A DNA stretch of 64,000 bases from Burhinus oedicnemus (taxonomy: Eukaryota; Chordata; Aves; Charadriiformes; Burhinidae): NCBI GenBank assembly GCA_008921705.1, contig VFFE01006968.1, forward strand, positions 906,853 through 970,852, written 5' to 3'. This document shows positions 12,701 through 26,065 of the stretch, piece after piece. Position 1 is the first letter of the stretch. The number at the start of each line of letters is the position of its first letter. The position numbers were made by a program, and so were the translations under genes. A model generated the notes under the pieces. It searched no databases. It was not told where the DNA came from and was given only the letters and a program-made list of their open reading frames with translations.

Positions 12701-14745
12701 TAAATGAATGGTAACATGTATCACATCCTTTCTCAATGCCATCCGGTGTGTACAGGAGAATGCATGCTGAACATAATGCTTTAGAAATAAGATTTTCCAC
12801 ATGCCACTTTGAGGAATGGAAACTAAAGCAGTAGCTGCATTGCGAAACAGTAATCGAAATCCAAAAGATACACAACTATTCAGACTTGTACTATCTCAGA
12901 AGGATGTAATGGTTTGTAAAACCTGCAGACTGTGTATTTCACTTCATTTTCTCATGGACGATGAGAACGAAGTGTAATCTATTAAGGCTTAAAATTAAAC
13001 ATCCCATATCTATGCTGCAATGAGACAGAAACCAGTCAAACCAGTTCAAAATTCACAGTTCTTTTCTATGTAAATTTAGCTTCGTTCCTAAAACCAACAG
13101 AGGCAGTAAGACCGGCATCCAAACACAAGCAAGACAGCCTCTTGAAATTCTGCAACACAGTTAGCATCAGAAATCTCCCAGGTGTGAAATGAGAAACTAA
13201 TGGAGTTTGCTAGCAGTGAAAAGAATCAAACTCGAATTGCACGGCAGAAAACTGCTGCCGTTAAACACGCTGATTACCATTTTAGCGACATTTTACCTAC
13301 TAAATCTTCATGGACCATAAGTATACGTAATGCTCTTCAGTAAGAGCACTGTATACCTATCAATTACAGAATAGCAGAAAAATTGACCTAAGGCCAACCT
13401 GTAAATGTGAGATGTGCTTGTATTAAAAAGTGCTTGCAATTTCTGGTAATTATACACCTATTCTACCTACAGACAATAAGGACCTATTCCCTCAGCATAA
13501 GACAGCACTCCAGTTCCTAGTCGTGTGCCACCTTCTTCTCTTTCAAGCCAGGCTATTGATAAATGCCCACACAGTATGAAAACCCCCTAAGGATACCTGC
13601 ATATAATGCAGTTACAGACAATAGTGTCCTGGTCAGCAAGATGAAATTACCTTACAGTGGCTTAGAAAACCTTCCGAGAGGGACATATTGTCCTAATGTA
13701 ATAGGAGGCTGTGGGAACAAACAAGTCGAGAACAAAACAAGACAATTATACAAAAGCAACTTCCCAGCTAACGTCTGAGAGGCAATTACAGGATATCGGT
13801 GTGCTTCCTGGCCCCAAGCTGAAGTACCATCGCTGTTTGTCAGCGACAGGGGAAAAGGAAAAGAGAAAAAGCACAGACAAGCATGGAGAATTTAAAACCC
13901 GTTCCTGGAGAGCCCCAACTGCCCAGAGGGCCAGGCTTAAAGCGAGGGATTCGGCTCCAAAGACACCTACTTCTAGGCAGGCATTTGCCTTGAGGTCAGT
14001 GTCCAAAATCCTATTTTAATCAGTGGAAATCTAGTCTCTGCAGCCAGGGGAGCCCTGTTGAGCTTCCTAAACACAGGCACGTACCACTGCTTGGGATGCC
14101 TCAGGCATCCTGCCTTGTTCCCAGCTCCTCCTCCAGATGGACATGTGCCTCCTGCAGGTCCCATCGCACCTTCCAGGACTGTGTGGACCTCCCCGTGCCA
14201 GAAGGTATCTCAAATGGCACAAAAAGTAAAGATCACCTGTCTTCTCTGTCCCATGCTGGGAGGGCAGGAGCTGCAGGCAGAAGGAGGAGGCTGTCTCCAA
14301 ATCAGGGACTGGTCTGTGGCATACAAGAGAAAGGACTCTGAATGAAGATTGTGCAGATGTGTGAAACACTTTGGAAAGCTCAGCTTTGTAGCCTCAGTAC
14401 ACGCTCCCTATACACTGGTATTGAATATAACATAAGCGAAGCCTGGCTTATTGCCCTTCAGTGACAGCAACTCCTGAACAGCAAGGCAAGCTTTGGAGAG
14501 TGCTCCAGGGTGTCAGAGTCCACTTACACCACCTAGAAACTCCTTGGATGATGAGGTCCAGGCCAAACACCCAGATGCTCCTTACAACAGCAGACATCAA
14601 TGCAGACTTCCATATCCCATGTGTGCAAGACGATTACACAGGATACAAGAACTACACTCAAGAATTTTTTCTCTCTGGTTGCCTTTTTTAACTAAAAAGG
14701 CCAAGCACAGAAAAAGAAAGTTTCCAAACCTTCAAAGCTAATTTA
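9756..14745. other. Non-coding DNA between two CR1 copies
   Basis: I see no exon, RNA gene or other transposon that I can support. The open frames are short and lack family motifs. Composition is mixed, AT-rich with somewhat GC-richer patches near 10,800-11,500 and 14,050-14,300. It is probably intronic, by inference from the leftward gene starting at 39909. Confidence 0.5.
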
Positions 14746-15246
14746 ACTTTTGGGCGCCACAGTATAGGAGGGACATTGAGGTGCTGGAGTGTGTCCAGAG
14801 AAGGGCAGCAAAGCTGGTGAGGGGTCTGCAGAACATGTCTTATGAGGAGCGGCTGAAGGAATTAGGATTGTTTAGTCTGGAGAAGAGAAAGTTGAGGGGA
14901 GACCTTATTGCTCTCTACAACTACCTGAAAGGAGGTTGTAGTGAGATGGGAGCTGGTCTCTTCTCCCAAGTAACTAGTGATAGGACAAGAGGAAATGGGT
15001 TCAAGTTGTGCCAGGGGAGGTTTAGGCTGGACATTGGGAAAAAATTTTTCACTGAAAGAGTTATCAAACCTTGGAAGAGGCTTCCCAGGGAGGTGGTTGA
15101 GTCACCATCCCTAGATGTGTTTAAAAGTCATGTAGATGTGGTGCTTAGAGACATGGTTTAGTGGCGGACCTGGTACAGTAGGGTCAATGGTTGGACTAGA
15201 TGATCTTAAAGGTCTTTTCCAACCTAAACGATTCTATGACTCTATG
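14746..15246 (+). mobile_element. CR1 LINE 3' fragment, about 0.5 kb
   Basis: The sequence starts abruptly within the C-terminal part of CR1 ORF2 (GGACATTGAGGTGCTGGAG is a typical CR1 stretch). It runs through the 3' UTR block TTGGACTAGATGATCTTAAAGG and ends with ATTCTATG at 15231-15238 and ACTCTATG at 15239-15246. The lack of a poly-A tail and the octamer ending are CR1 hallmarks. It is strongly 5'-truncated and oriented opposite to the proposed host gene. Confidence 0.94.
14781..15161 (+). pseudogene. C-terminal remnant of CR1 reverse transcriptase, 126 codons
   Basis: The frame is open for 126 codons and carries conserved CR1 C-terminal blocks: [20 protein letters not shown], then [12 protein letters not shown], then [18 protein letters not shown]. 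It lacks the endonuclease and all catalytic reverse transcriptase motifs because the insertion is truncated. It begins at an internal methionine with no promoter of its own, so it is not a functional gene. The open frame suggests a fairly young insertion or chance survival. Confidence 0.9.
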
Positions 15247-15668
15247 AAAGAACCCGTTGCTTATAGAAGTGAGAACACCACTGACGTCTTTGTAACACAA
15301 ATCTTTTAGACAATTTTTCTAATAACTAGAAAACCAAGAACCCAAATCTTTGCTTTCCTCACCACAACTTAAAGTTGCATAAACTGATTCCCCTTGCTGT
15401 TGTGGGAAAGACCCTGAGAATGAGCAATAGCTCCTGCACCAGTGAAGGAGCATGTCTAAGCTGTGCACCACCCCGTTGACCTCTCCTACAGATCACTAAG
15501 TTCCACTCATCCCCTGCTGCCTCCGACACATCCATGTCAGAGGCTGTGGGAGCACAGGCTGCTACAGCAGCCATAGCTTCTGGAAGGAAAAATCCTCCTC
15601 CCCTTTGCAATGGTGAAAAGCTAACTAGGGCATGGTGGGAAAGAGGAGGATACCTTTCACAACAGGCT

Positions 15669-15690
15669 TGCACCGTCTTTGCACCGTCTT
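15669..15690. repeat. Exact 11-bp tandem duplication
   Basis: TGCACCGTCTT occurs twice head to tail, at 15669-15679 and 15680-15690. This is the usual product of replication slippage. No function is implied. Confidence 0.8.
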
Positions 15691-16689
15691 GGCTCTGCAG
15701 TGAGAGATCAGCATTTTCACCAGCCCTGGACTCCACAACTACACAGAAAATAATTTTCATTCTTATGCCTGTAGACACAGGCACGGGATTAGAAGGTGTT
15801 ACAGTACTCGTACCTATATCATAAGAGCTGGTGAAAGTATTCTGATTTGGAGCAAGCTTTACCATCATTTCAGCGCACATAGCTATGAGGTGATCTGCAC
15901 AGATTTACATGTAACTTTTCAGTAGTTCTCAGCCACATGGTCCCTTTGCAAAACCAAGACTTTAAAAAGGACTTGCAGGTTGCAGTCCTGAACTGGATCC
16001 TGTATTAGATGGGCAGCTGAAGACAACAAAGTGAAGCACTACCAGCTGACTTTGTTAAAACACTTGTAGATCTTCTACTTCCAGAGTTTCTCATTTTACG
16101 GATCACCAGCAATACAGAGGTTAGCAGGAAATCTTGGTGAACATCTCATTCTTCAAGGCCAGAAAGACAGGTCCAAGCAGGGTTTGCAAAGGCTGATGCA
16201 TTATTACTGGTGTTTCCCTGTTGACTGGATTAAGCCAGAAATTGGCCAGGCAGGGGGGTTGATGGTAGCTCTCCCCTCCTCATCAAGGTGTTGATGAAAG
16301 CTCCAAATAAAGCTTCCAAAATAAATGCTATTACAACATTTTTAGGGTGTAGGCACACCCCAAAACCTCATAAACCAACAAGAGGGCTTTTGTTCTCGTG
16401 ACTGAAGGCCAAGCATTTCAGAGCACTCCACTGAAAGCTAACCAGAAAGGCTACCCATTTCCTTCCTTCCCAGGCTCTCAAAACCACTACCAATGGTATT
16501 TTTCTTCAACCATAAATCAGACTGCCTACCAACACACTTCAGCATGGTATGTAGAATGTAATTTGTACAGGCAGTCAAAAAAATAATAAATAAATGCACG
16601 ACTGTACTCCATACTGCACTCACTTCTATTAAAAACAGGCATTTTGCTTTATTGCAATGATTCTAAAAGGGATAAAAGGACATTTTTAG

Positions 16690-16734
16690 AAAAAAAACAA
16701 AACAAAACAAAACAAACAAACAAACAAACAACAA
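16690..16734. repeat. CAAAA/CAAA microsatellite
   Basis: An A run is followed by three to four CAAAA units and then about five CAAA units. The change in unit length within one array is typical of an ageing A-rich simple repeat. Confidence 0.9.
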
Positions 16735-19700
16735 AGCTCTATACCAAGGAAGGACAAATCCCAGATTTTAATTCCTTTATACGCTTCAGGTCTGTGATTA
16801 AGTTAAACATAGGAGCAATTAACTTTTGTGCAAGTAACACGTAAGCTTTACTGCATATACAACCAGAAAGCCTTGACAGCTTCCTACAGAACAGGCATTC
16901 CCACAGGGGCTTTTAATTTCTTTTAAATACAAGTACCTCTTGTGAGGAACAGAAAACAATACACGAACTCCTCACAACAGCGTGAGGATCAAAACACAGG
17001 GTGTGGGGGACAGAGGTTTGGGGTTTTTTATCTTTATCTGGTTTAGAAAACTTGCATATACTTCTAAATTTCCTTGATTTTCACATGAAGCATCATTGCT
17101 GCAGTAACAACAGTCACAGGTAACTAGAAGTCATTAGCAAGCTGCATACTCCATGTATGTTCTGTCCTTTTAAAGCAGAAAACACGTTTCCAGATTAAAC
17201 TTTCTCAGTTAACTTTATTATCTGGGCCTAAAATTTTTCCTGTGTGAAGCAAGACATCACCTAAATGTTTCTACTGGATACAGATACACGGGCAAGATTT
17301 GTCCGTGTCTTGCTGATATTGCCTTGAACCAGTAGCATTGAATCAAATGTCTCTTACTTTAGGAAGGAATGAGCATTATTTTCAAAATTAATACAGCATA
17401 AGTACTACACATAAATTTAGACTTACTTATTTGGGGGTAACTTTTCCCAGTAGCAAAACCCTAAGGGTGCTTCTGACAACAGGAAAAAAGACCTTTATTT
17501 TGTTGGAACTACTGCCTGAGAGTTGTCTCCTCTTCAGCATCTATAATGAAACCCCCCTTGTGTGGGTTGAACCCGCGGCACAGGTAATATTACTGCCCTT
17601 GGCAGAAGCAGCCTTAAATTATGGAAACCTGTTCCTGATCATTACTGATGAGAGAGGAAAAAGAAAAGTTTAGCTAAATTCAGGCTTTAGCATATTTCTC
17701 TAAGGTTATAGGTTGCTGAAACACTGAAGCCAAACCAGAGAGAATTTTTTCCCCCTCAGAAATAATTAAATCACATCCAACCCTGGAGTGAAGGTAGCCT
17801 ACAAACCTATATTTTACATTGGACACTAATTGAAAAAGATACAAAACCAAATAAGTTTAGGAAAACATTAACCTTAATTATACTGTGAAAATCCATGGCC
17901 GTTAAACAATCATCCACATCTGATACTTACCTTATTATGTGCCTTAAGTAAAACTGAGTACCTAGCTCAAGGGAATCCCTGCTTAAAAATTAAACATAAG
18001 TAAACTGAAGCACAATAAGCCTCCATGATTTAAAGGCAATACTCTTTAAGTACAGCCATGAAACAAAAGTCATACTACACCATCGCATTTGAGATTGCGT
18101 TTAGAAAGATACACCATTAGAGGACCAAATCTATTAGCAGAGAATGCAGCAATTCCTGCCAAGTTGTTTGATAGAAACCAGGCACTGATATAACCTAATC
18201 TGTACAACTTCCCATTAGCAATACCACTTCCTAAAAGGAAGGCATTAAGGTTGAAGGGCTCTCACAGCAGCTACCGCAATTCACTATAAAGAGCAAAGCA
18301 AATCTAGCAGAATTACTTTTCTAAAAGCTAAAATGGTCATCCTGAGATGTCTTTCCAAATCAGAGTTATTTAATGCTCCTTACCAGAGACCGACTTGTAG
18401 CATACTATAGAATTTGCAAGTAATTTAGTTATTTACTTTTTAGAGGCGCTCAAATGGGACTTGTTATCCAGTCACCCGCCTTCTCCTGTAGCTCTTGGCC
18501 ATGCTGAAGGCAATACTGCTGTCACTTCTGGTTTAGATAAAGAGACCTCAGTGCTTGCTCAGTGCTGTGGCGAGAAATACTCTGACACAGCGTGGATCTG
18601 TATTTTTATCTCTCCGCAATCTCATTGAAGACTACAGCTTTCTTTTACACAGCTGAAGTATCAAGTTTTAGCAAGGAGGCCGTAACACTGAGCTCTTAGT
18701 ACTCACCTCTCTTCAAACTCAGATTACCAGGAAAAAAATGCTGCCCTCTTATTAGCCTTTTACTATGAAATAGCTATTCATAGATTCCTGAAATACCTGC
18801 AATTCTTTTCATTCACTACGATGAAACTCTTATAAACCTTAATGAATTGCAGAAACACTATACACTAACAAAGGCAAGATGCTTCAAGAAACAGGAGGAA
18901 TGCTCATTCAGTATCGCACAACTCTGAAGAAAATGACATAGGAAGCTAACAACATTAAAAAAAGTGTATTTTATAAAAACTTCCCACAGAATATATGTAA
19001 AAAATATAAAACCAGAAAAGTTAACTTTACAATGCATACACTTTCTAAAATTGAGCAGTTTAAGGTGAGTTATGGGAACTGAGTGAAAAATACAGGTCTA
19101 TGGTAAAATACCGTTGTTTCCATATAAACATGTCATAAACTATAAATTATATTTTCCTTGTGAAATTCTTCAAAAGGCCGATGAAGCACAGTGAGGTGAC
19201 ATGCTAGCAGAACCCCCACACTGCAGATTATACTGTGCTTTCAAACTCACACAACACCTTTTTTGAGGTGTATCTGAGAGAAGAGAGGTCCAAAGCTGAA
19301 GCTTCACTTGGAAAAGGGTAGGGGGAAAAACTTCCTCTCCATATTTTGCTTTTATCAACATTACACAAGCAGGCGTCACACACCTTGAGGGACAAACACA
19401 GGTCATATCAACTGCTGGCACCAGCCAAGTCACTGCACCAATACGATTTGGAAACCTGCTTCCCCAGGAGTCACGCATGAAGCACGGCTGCTGGAATTTC
19501 AGTCAAATAAAACAGAGCTGCCAAAAAGAAAAACCACTTTGCCATGTAGCCCACACCAGTTTCTTCTACTTTCCAAGACACCATCCTCCCTTTGCTGCTG
19601 GCATAGCAGCCTCAGGAGACCAGCCCTCCATCACCAAGGACAGGCCTGCTGCCCACAGGAGAAGCGGGTACCACAGCGAGCACCTCGCACACCCAGGCCA

Positions 19701-22700
19701 GGGTTTGCCATGTTGCTTGTGAGCACTCAGGTGCAGGTTGCTGTCTGCCAGCTGCTTCTCAGAGGAAGGCCTCACTAACAGAGACCAAAGGAGGTCTCAT
19801 CATCTGAGCTCACCTGAAGTGATATGAGAAAAATGGAGTGAGAAATAAAGGAAGGAAAGGATATACTGCAGCAGGTGTAATAAAGGTCTAATTTCCCAGT
19901 ATAGCTTCTCTTCAATAGAGTACCTCAAATTTTACAATAGCAAAAGCCACCTAGTAGCAAAGATGAGTGACATAAAGGCTTAGCAACTGCAGAAACAAAA
20001 CACGATGAATAAAACTGTGATTGCAGAAAGGCGGCTTTTCATCGCTAATACGCCCCAAGTGAATAAATTATGGTGAAAGTCCTATTACATGGAAATTCGG
20101 GCACCTGGGAATTCAAACAGTTAGCAGCCAGATCTATTTTTAATCGCATTCATCTACCAGGCCTAACGGCAGAGCGGGAAAGCAAAGCCAAATCCTCTGG
20201 AACGGAGCAGAACTGGCTATGGGCTTTGGAGGTACAACCTCACTGCACTCACCACAGGGTACCTGCCTACAAACCCTGCCAGCTCCCCAGTCTAGGGGCA
20301 GAGCAACCAGCTTTGGAGAACACAGGAGGGAGCAGTTTCAAGCAAAGTACTCCACCCCAATAAACTAGACCTCATCTGTGCCTGATCTATATGGGACATG
20401 ACACCAAACCTTTTCTGGCAGGAAACAAAGAACAAAATCAGAAACATAAACGACTTCCAGGGATGGTGAGTACATAAGAGCAGAATTAAGGCCTCAGTCC
20501 ATGTGTCACATGTGACATCAACTTTGGAGGACCCAACTCTGCAACATCACTGAGGTTCCTGTGCACAGCTTCTGCACTGCTACAACAGTACCTACACGTG
20601 GTATCAGCTGGCCGACCCAACGCTTGACCAAAGTCTACAGCTGCAGATTCCCAGGTGCTACAGTGCGATTCCAGCCCTTGCAAACATCCACTGCTTGTGC
20701 TGTGCGGAGTATCCTCAAGCAGGAGCAAGGCTGTGGCCATTCAACAACCTGGGCTTCAGCCAGGCCTGGGCTGGAGCTCCAGAGACAGGCAAGATGCCAT
20801 GGGTTTATTCCTACACTGCTTAGTACACTGAGTTTGGGGTGGGGGTGAGGATTTGGGAGAGGAGAAGAGCAGGCAACTGCCAGTTATCAAGTAAGGAAAA
20901 CAAGAGTGCTTCACAAATAAGTCTGCAAGGAGAGCTTGGGATGGAAAATATTACTTAACCAAAACAGGGACATCGCACACATGTTTTGCTTCAGTCACAC
21001 TAAGGAACGACGCGTAACAGAATTACACAAGCAATGGCAACCACTGGTTTCCTTCACGTGAGGCACAGAAAAAACATCCTTTCTTCCAGTTGGCATGGTG
21101 GAAACTTGTCAAGACTCAGAGTCTTCTGTCATTTCAGTTCTCTCTCTGAAGGACTGACCAAAATAAGTGAGCCGCTTGTACAAAACTCTCTTATGGATCT
21201 ACTAATCTTTTCCACTGAGACAATTCCATGCTTGTCTGCAGTCATCTGTATCCCCCCTCTCAGCTGCATTCCTAACTTTTATTGCCAAACACAGCACGTA
21301 AACTGCCTTTGGTATATAGTCTGATTAATTTTTTATTTTTTAAAAGAAGCAACAGTTTCTAGGACAAACTTGCAAGGCAGCCAGCTGCCTCGTCTCTGCG
21401 TTTGTCAGCTCCTCCTGCTCAGCCTGGGCTATGCAGGCTGCTCCTCCCAACGCAACACTTAGTGGGTTTTGCATCCTTTGTGGTCTTTTCACTGAGACAG
21501 AGTACTGAATAAAGCAATCTCTGCATTGTTAGTCTGTGTTCACGCCGTTCGGTGCTTATACTGAATTTTGTACCATTCTCTCCTCCCTCCAGAGCACTAA
21601 AATTGACTACATTATTTTGTAAGTTCGTAAGTAAATAAACAGATCTCCAGCAGACAAGACTGTGCTCTGACCTGTCTTGGATCAATCCAAAACCATGAAA
21701 CCACTTCATGGGGCATTTTAACAGAGCCAACAAACCCTCCAAGGAACACAATGGGTCAATTTTGGCTCAGTGCCCTGCTACCACTTTTGGATTAGGGCTT
21801 GCCCACAGCCTGTGACTCTGAGCTTTGACCTCTATCAGATGCCCCCATGCATGCCTCACTTTATGTACAACAAGGGGTCCCACCAGGGACCCCATCTGGG
21901 CTTGCTCAACATGCTTAACTTGGAGCATGTGCTTAAGTCATGGATTGCATCTGACTTGGCGCTCTTAAAATACAAGTTCTCTTAATTTTTTGTTTCATTT
22001 ACTTATTTACAACTCTCAAATACTTTAGGACACTATACAAGTACGTGCTTGTACTTTAAACCCCTATGATCTTTTTATTCGGCACTATTAACAATTAAGG
22101 GGTCCTAGAAAATGAGGTAGGTGCAAGAGTAACAAAGAGTAACACGTGGGATCCATCTAACCTGAACATCACCACCACCATCCCCAGACAGCATCTACTG
22201 TACATGTCTGACATGTGAGGCCCAGCTGAAGCCCAGCTTATAGCTGTGACAACACAAACTGTATCACAGATGCACAGTTTTATTTAAAGGTTGACAGTCA
22301 CCAGAAGCTGAAGAGAACGAACTGAGGCAATGGATCAACAACCATTTAGTGTTATGCAACCAAAATACTTTCTTCAGCAGCATCTAGTCATAAGTAAAGC
22401 AGAGACTGGGGCTGTCCTAAATCCCAGCAAAATAAAGACCATCATTCAGCAGAGCAAAGCACATGCACTAACAGATGTAAACTCCCGCAACAAGGAATTG
22501 TTGCCAGCTCAACCTCTCTCCCTTGATGACTGAAATCCTCAAGCCTCCTGATTTAGCTTGGCTTCAGCTACTGAGGCTGTGTGGCCAAGCCATGGCCCCT
22601 GGCCCATAGGCAGACCTCAGGCAGCACTTGTCCCACCTGGCCATCACACGCCAATGGCAGGGCCACCCAGACCCTCCACCGTGGGAGAACGAAAGGGTTA

Positions 22701-23223
22701 GTGGGGCAACGAAGCAGGGACCACAGGGCAGCATGGGACTCCCAGCCATGTGCCCAGCGCACCTGCTCGCCAGCAAGGACACAGCTGGCAGCAGAGCTGG
22801 AGAGCCTCCAAGCCACCCCAGTCCTCCTCCACCTCTGCAGAGGTGCCACAGGGGGCTTGGGGCACCAGCCTCAGGGGGAGCTGGCGGCAGGGCTTAGGCA
22901 GGAGGACTGCCCACCCCACTCCTGGCACTAGGGACATACTTGGGAAATTAAGATGGCCACACTTCTCTGAATGTCCTTCTCCTGCTGGTTCAAGCATCCA
23001 CTTAATTTGGGGATTAATTTCCTTAAGCCATAACCATGAAACAGTCAACACTTCTCTGCATCCATCAGACTACACTGATGGATACCTAGCATGACCAAAG
23101 CACTTCCCTTTCCTAAATAAATGAAGTTCTGCCAAATCTACACCCTATGTGCACACAGAGATACAGCAACAAAAATGGCTTGGAAGAGGGGTGAAGAGAG
23201 CTGTGAGCAAGTAAGGAACTACA

Positions 23224-23249
23224 TTTTTTTTTTTAATTTTTTTTTTTTT
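23224..23249. repeat. Interrupted poly-T tract
   Basis: T11, AA, then T13. It could be an A-rich simple repeat on the minus strand. No retroposed gene or SINE body is recognisable next to it. Confidence 0.85.
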
Positions 23250-26047
23250 AAGAATCACTTTGGTGAAGCCTATTAAAAAAAAAGTCTTTTGAAAGGCTTC
23301 ACAATGAATGAAGAGTTTTGTGTGCTCGTCACTCTGCACCTGTAGAGGACAGACTTCAAAGCATTTCCTCTCTTTGCTGAGAAGCCACCTAAACTTCTAC
23401 CTTTCTCTGACATACCATATTTATTTTCATTGCTCAACGTTTATTCCTCTAAAAATCAAAGTAGTAGAGACACAGATGTGTACATATCTATTATCAAAAC
23501 AAGTAACAGGTCAGCTATCTTTGTCGTGCTTTCACTCTGTAACAAAAACACCACCACTTTCCTGTATTCCCCTTTTCTACCTGTGATTATTCCATCCTTC
23601 AGTGTCTCCAAAGCTACAGCTTCTTTTTTTTGTATGCTGGACTAAGATCTCCAATTACTACAACATGAACTTCACTCAAGTTGATGGCATTTGCTCAGAT
23701 ACAACCAAGAGTAAAAGCAAGAGTATCCCAAATTTCTGAATGGAAATTAAGAAATGCTCTAGAAACTTTTGCTCAGAAGCAGATGAGGTAAAGGATGCTA
23801 TTAACACAAGCCACTTTATGCTGCACTTCTCGAATATTCAACAGTGAACACAATCTTGATCCCAGTTCTCTGTTTTTGGTGGCAGTAACTAGTAACACTG
23901 ATGTGATGGAGGGGAAGAAACAAATACTGGTTTGTAGGCAAGAGGGAAGGAAGAAAAAGACATCGCACAGCAATTACATAGCTTACAAAACTGCGTTTTC
24001 CTATACAAATTCAGAACATAATAATGTTCTGTAAAGCTTGAAGCAATATATTTTCATCCAAAGGATACCAGCAAAGTTGATGTCTGTTCATTTCTACAAC
24101 TCTTTACTTTGCATTCAACCAAGACACATCAGGTTAAGTTTCCCCATAACTTCAGTGGCTGGAAGGTCAGCCTTTACTTTGCCAAAAGCAGAGGGATCCC
24201 TGGGCGCCCTGGTGAAGCTGCCAAGCTGACTGTGTCATCCTTAGGGCACCTGTCCCACCGGGCGCAGGACAGAAGAGGCTGAACCAGGAAGGGGCACGTG
24301 AGCGCAGGCACCGCAGCCCCGGTGCCACTGTTCACCCATGACACGCTCAAAGGAGCCATGGCCATTTACTGTATTGCATGAATGCCTGCTAGCTACGGGA
24401 TGAATTATGCATTTGGGATAGCACCGGTTTCTATTTTCGCAGTGCTGAGACGGCCATGTGCAGCTGGAGGACCGAACACTATTTTCTTCAGAGCAAGAGA
24501 CTTAAAATAAGTTTGCTGCCTGAGGGTGGGAAAGCGGCTTATGCTATAAAACAAGAACCTTTTCACTTTGTTACCAGTTCCTAATTTAATGTAACTGGGG
24601 TAATGGGTAGCCAATTTTAAGCGGGTGGTTTGGTTTAAATATTAACTCTGGTGGTACATAAGGCTTTATTCAAAGCATAAATTCAGCTTGCACAGCGACA
24701 GTTTACAAAGCAAGTGTAATGCAGGGGAGAACTGCATTGTAATTACACCCTTGAAAGTTACTTTTACAAAGTTTCATATGCTGTGGTCTCCTTAAAAAAA
24801 ATAAATAGAACCTCACACAGAACACACTGACTGAAAAGTAAATTAATACAGTATCTAGTGTTCCTTATACAAAATTGCTAAGAAGTGTTGAGTTTTTCAA
24901 ATGGTAAAAGCACATAACTAAATCTGGCTCCATAATCTGTGCAGATCATGCTGATGCATGGAAATCCCTGAACTGTTAGGCAATAGAAACTTTCCGTTTG
25001 AAAAAGTAAAGTCCCTGACTTGATTCCCCAAGCCAATTCTGCAGCAAACGGCCACTTAATGCATCAGCAAAATACCACTTACCAATCATTTCTTTTTAAA
25101 AGACCCAGTAGCATATCCCAAGCTGTTGTTTGAGGCTAGCCTGCTAGGCCGTGGCTGATCATGGTAAAATCAGTTAAGCTTTGAGGTGGCTCTTTTCTTT
25201 TGGGGAGTTTTTACCTAGTTGTTTTTTTCTTAACAAACCAACCAATGCCATTGTGGCCAATTCTTTTTAGCTCCCCCTTGTCCCGCCTTTTTTCCCCCTT
25301 GTAACATACGATGCTTTCATATATAAAGGGAGTTTTGCCCTTGGCATCAAAAAAGCCGTAATGCATACACATGAATTCTTCTTTTCCTGTTCTGTAGAAA
25401 ATCCTGCCCCCTCCATCCCAAACTCTACATGCATTCGCATGGCCCATGGTGTCCTGGAAAATGGCATCCATAGTACTTCCAGACTTGTCATCCCCTGATA
25501 CTAAAGCTGAACCAGCAATCCCAAATAGTCTAATGCTTTATTTTACCACTGCCTTCTTACTTGCCTCTCCACAAAGACTGCCTAGTCCTAAAAAAACCCA
25601 CCTGTCAATTCTGGATACTTAAGCTTCAGAGATGAGTACATTGACATTTAAAAGCAGATTTTAAAAAGAAAAATGTGTTCAGAAACTCAGCTGTGTGACA
25701 TGTATAATATCCACCTAAATTCCCAAGGAGAAATCACAGTATCGCTTCAGTAGATGATCCATTTCAATCCTCCCTGAGAAGCAAACCAATTCACATCTCT
25801 AAGAGGATTTGTCCTGGAGAACTGGTCCTTTTCTGAGTGCTGGGAAGTGCAAGATACCCACATCTCCATCCGGACTCAGTGACAACCACTGAAAAGGGAC
25901 ATTCCAACCACGGGCAAAAAGCAGCAGGTGGGAAGACGTCGCTTAATGTAGAACCGTGCAAAGAGGGCAGGAGAGAGACGCCTTCCCAGCTGAAGCTGCC
26001 TCCTGGAGAACCTCATTTATCAGGCATGAATGACTGATATTTAGCAG

Positions 26048-26065
26048 CTAATAAATATTTATTAG
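26048..26065. repeat. 18-bp perfect palindrome in an AT-rich segment
   Basis: CTAATAAATATTTATTAG is its own reverse complement. It contains two inverted TAAT cores, the class of site bound by homeodomain proteins, and A/T-rich cores like those bound by Fox or MEF2 factors. The surrounding 26,030-26,110 is very AT-rich with further TAATA and AGCTAA motifs. A 9-bp arm is only mildly unlikely by chance in 64 kb of AT-rich DNA, so a regulatory role is speculative. Confidence 0.6.

Noticed and set aside
15359..15880. 173-codon minus-strand frame, and a similar 174-codon frame at 42481-43005
   Set aside because: No domain, no promoter and no splice structure. Such lengths are expected by chance in a 64-kb six-frame search.
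25211..25491. Minus-strand frames of 74-86 codons with a fairly protein-like composition
   Set aside because: No recognised family, no clear splice sites at the edges, and two overlapping frames compete for the same DNA.
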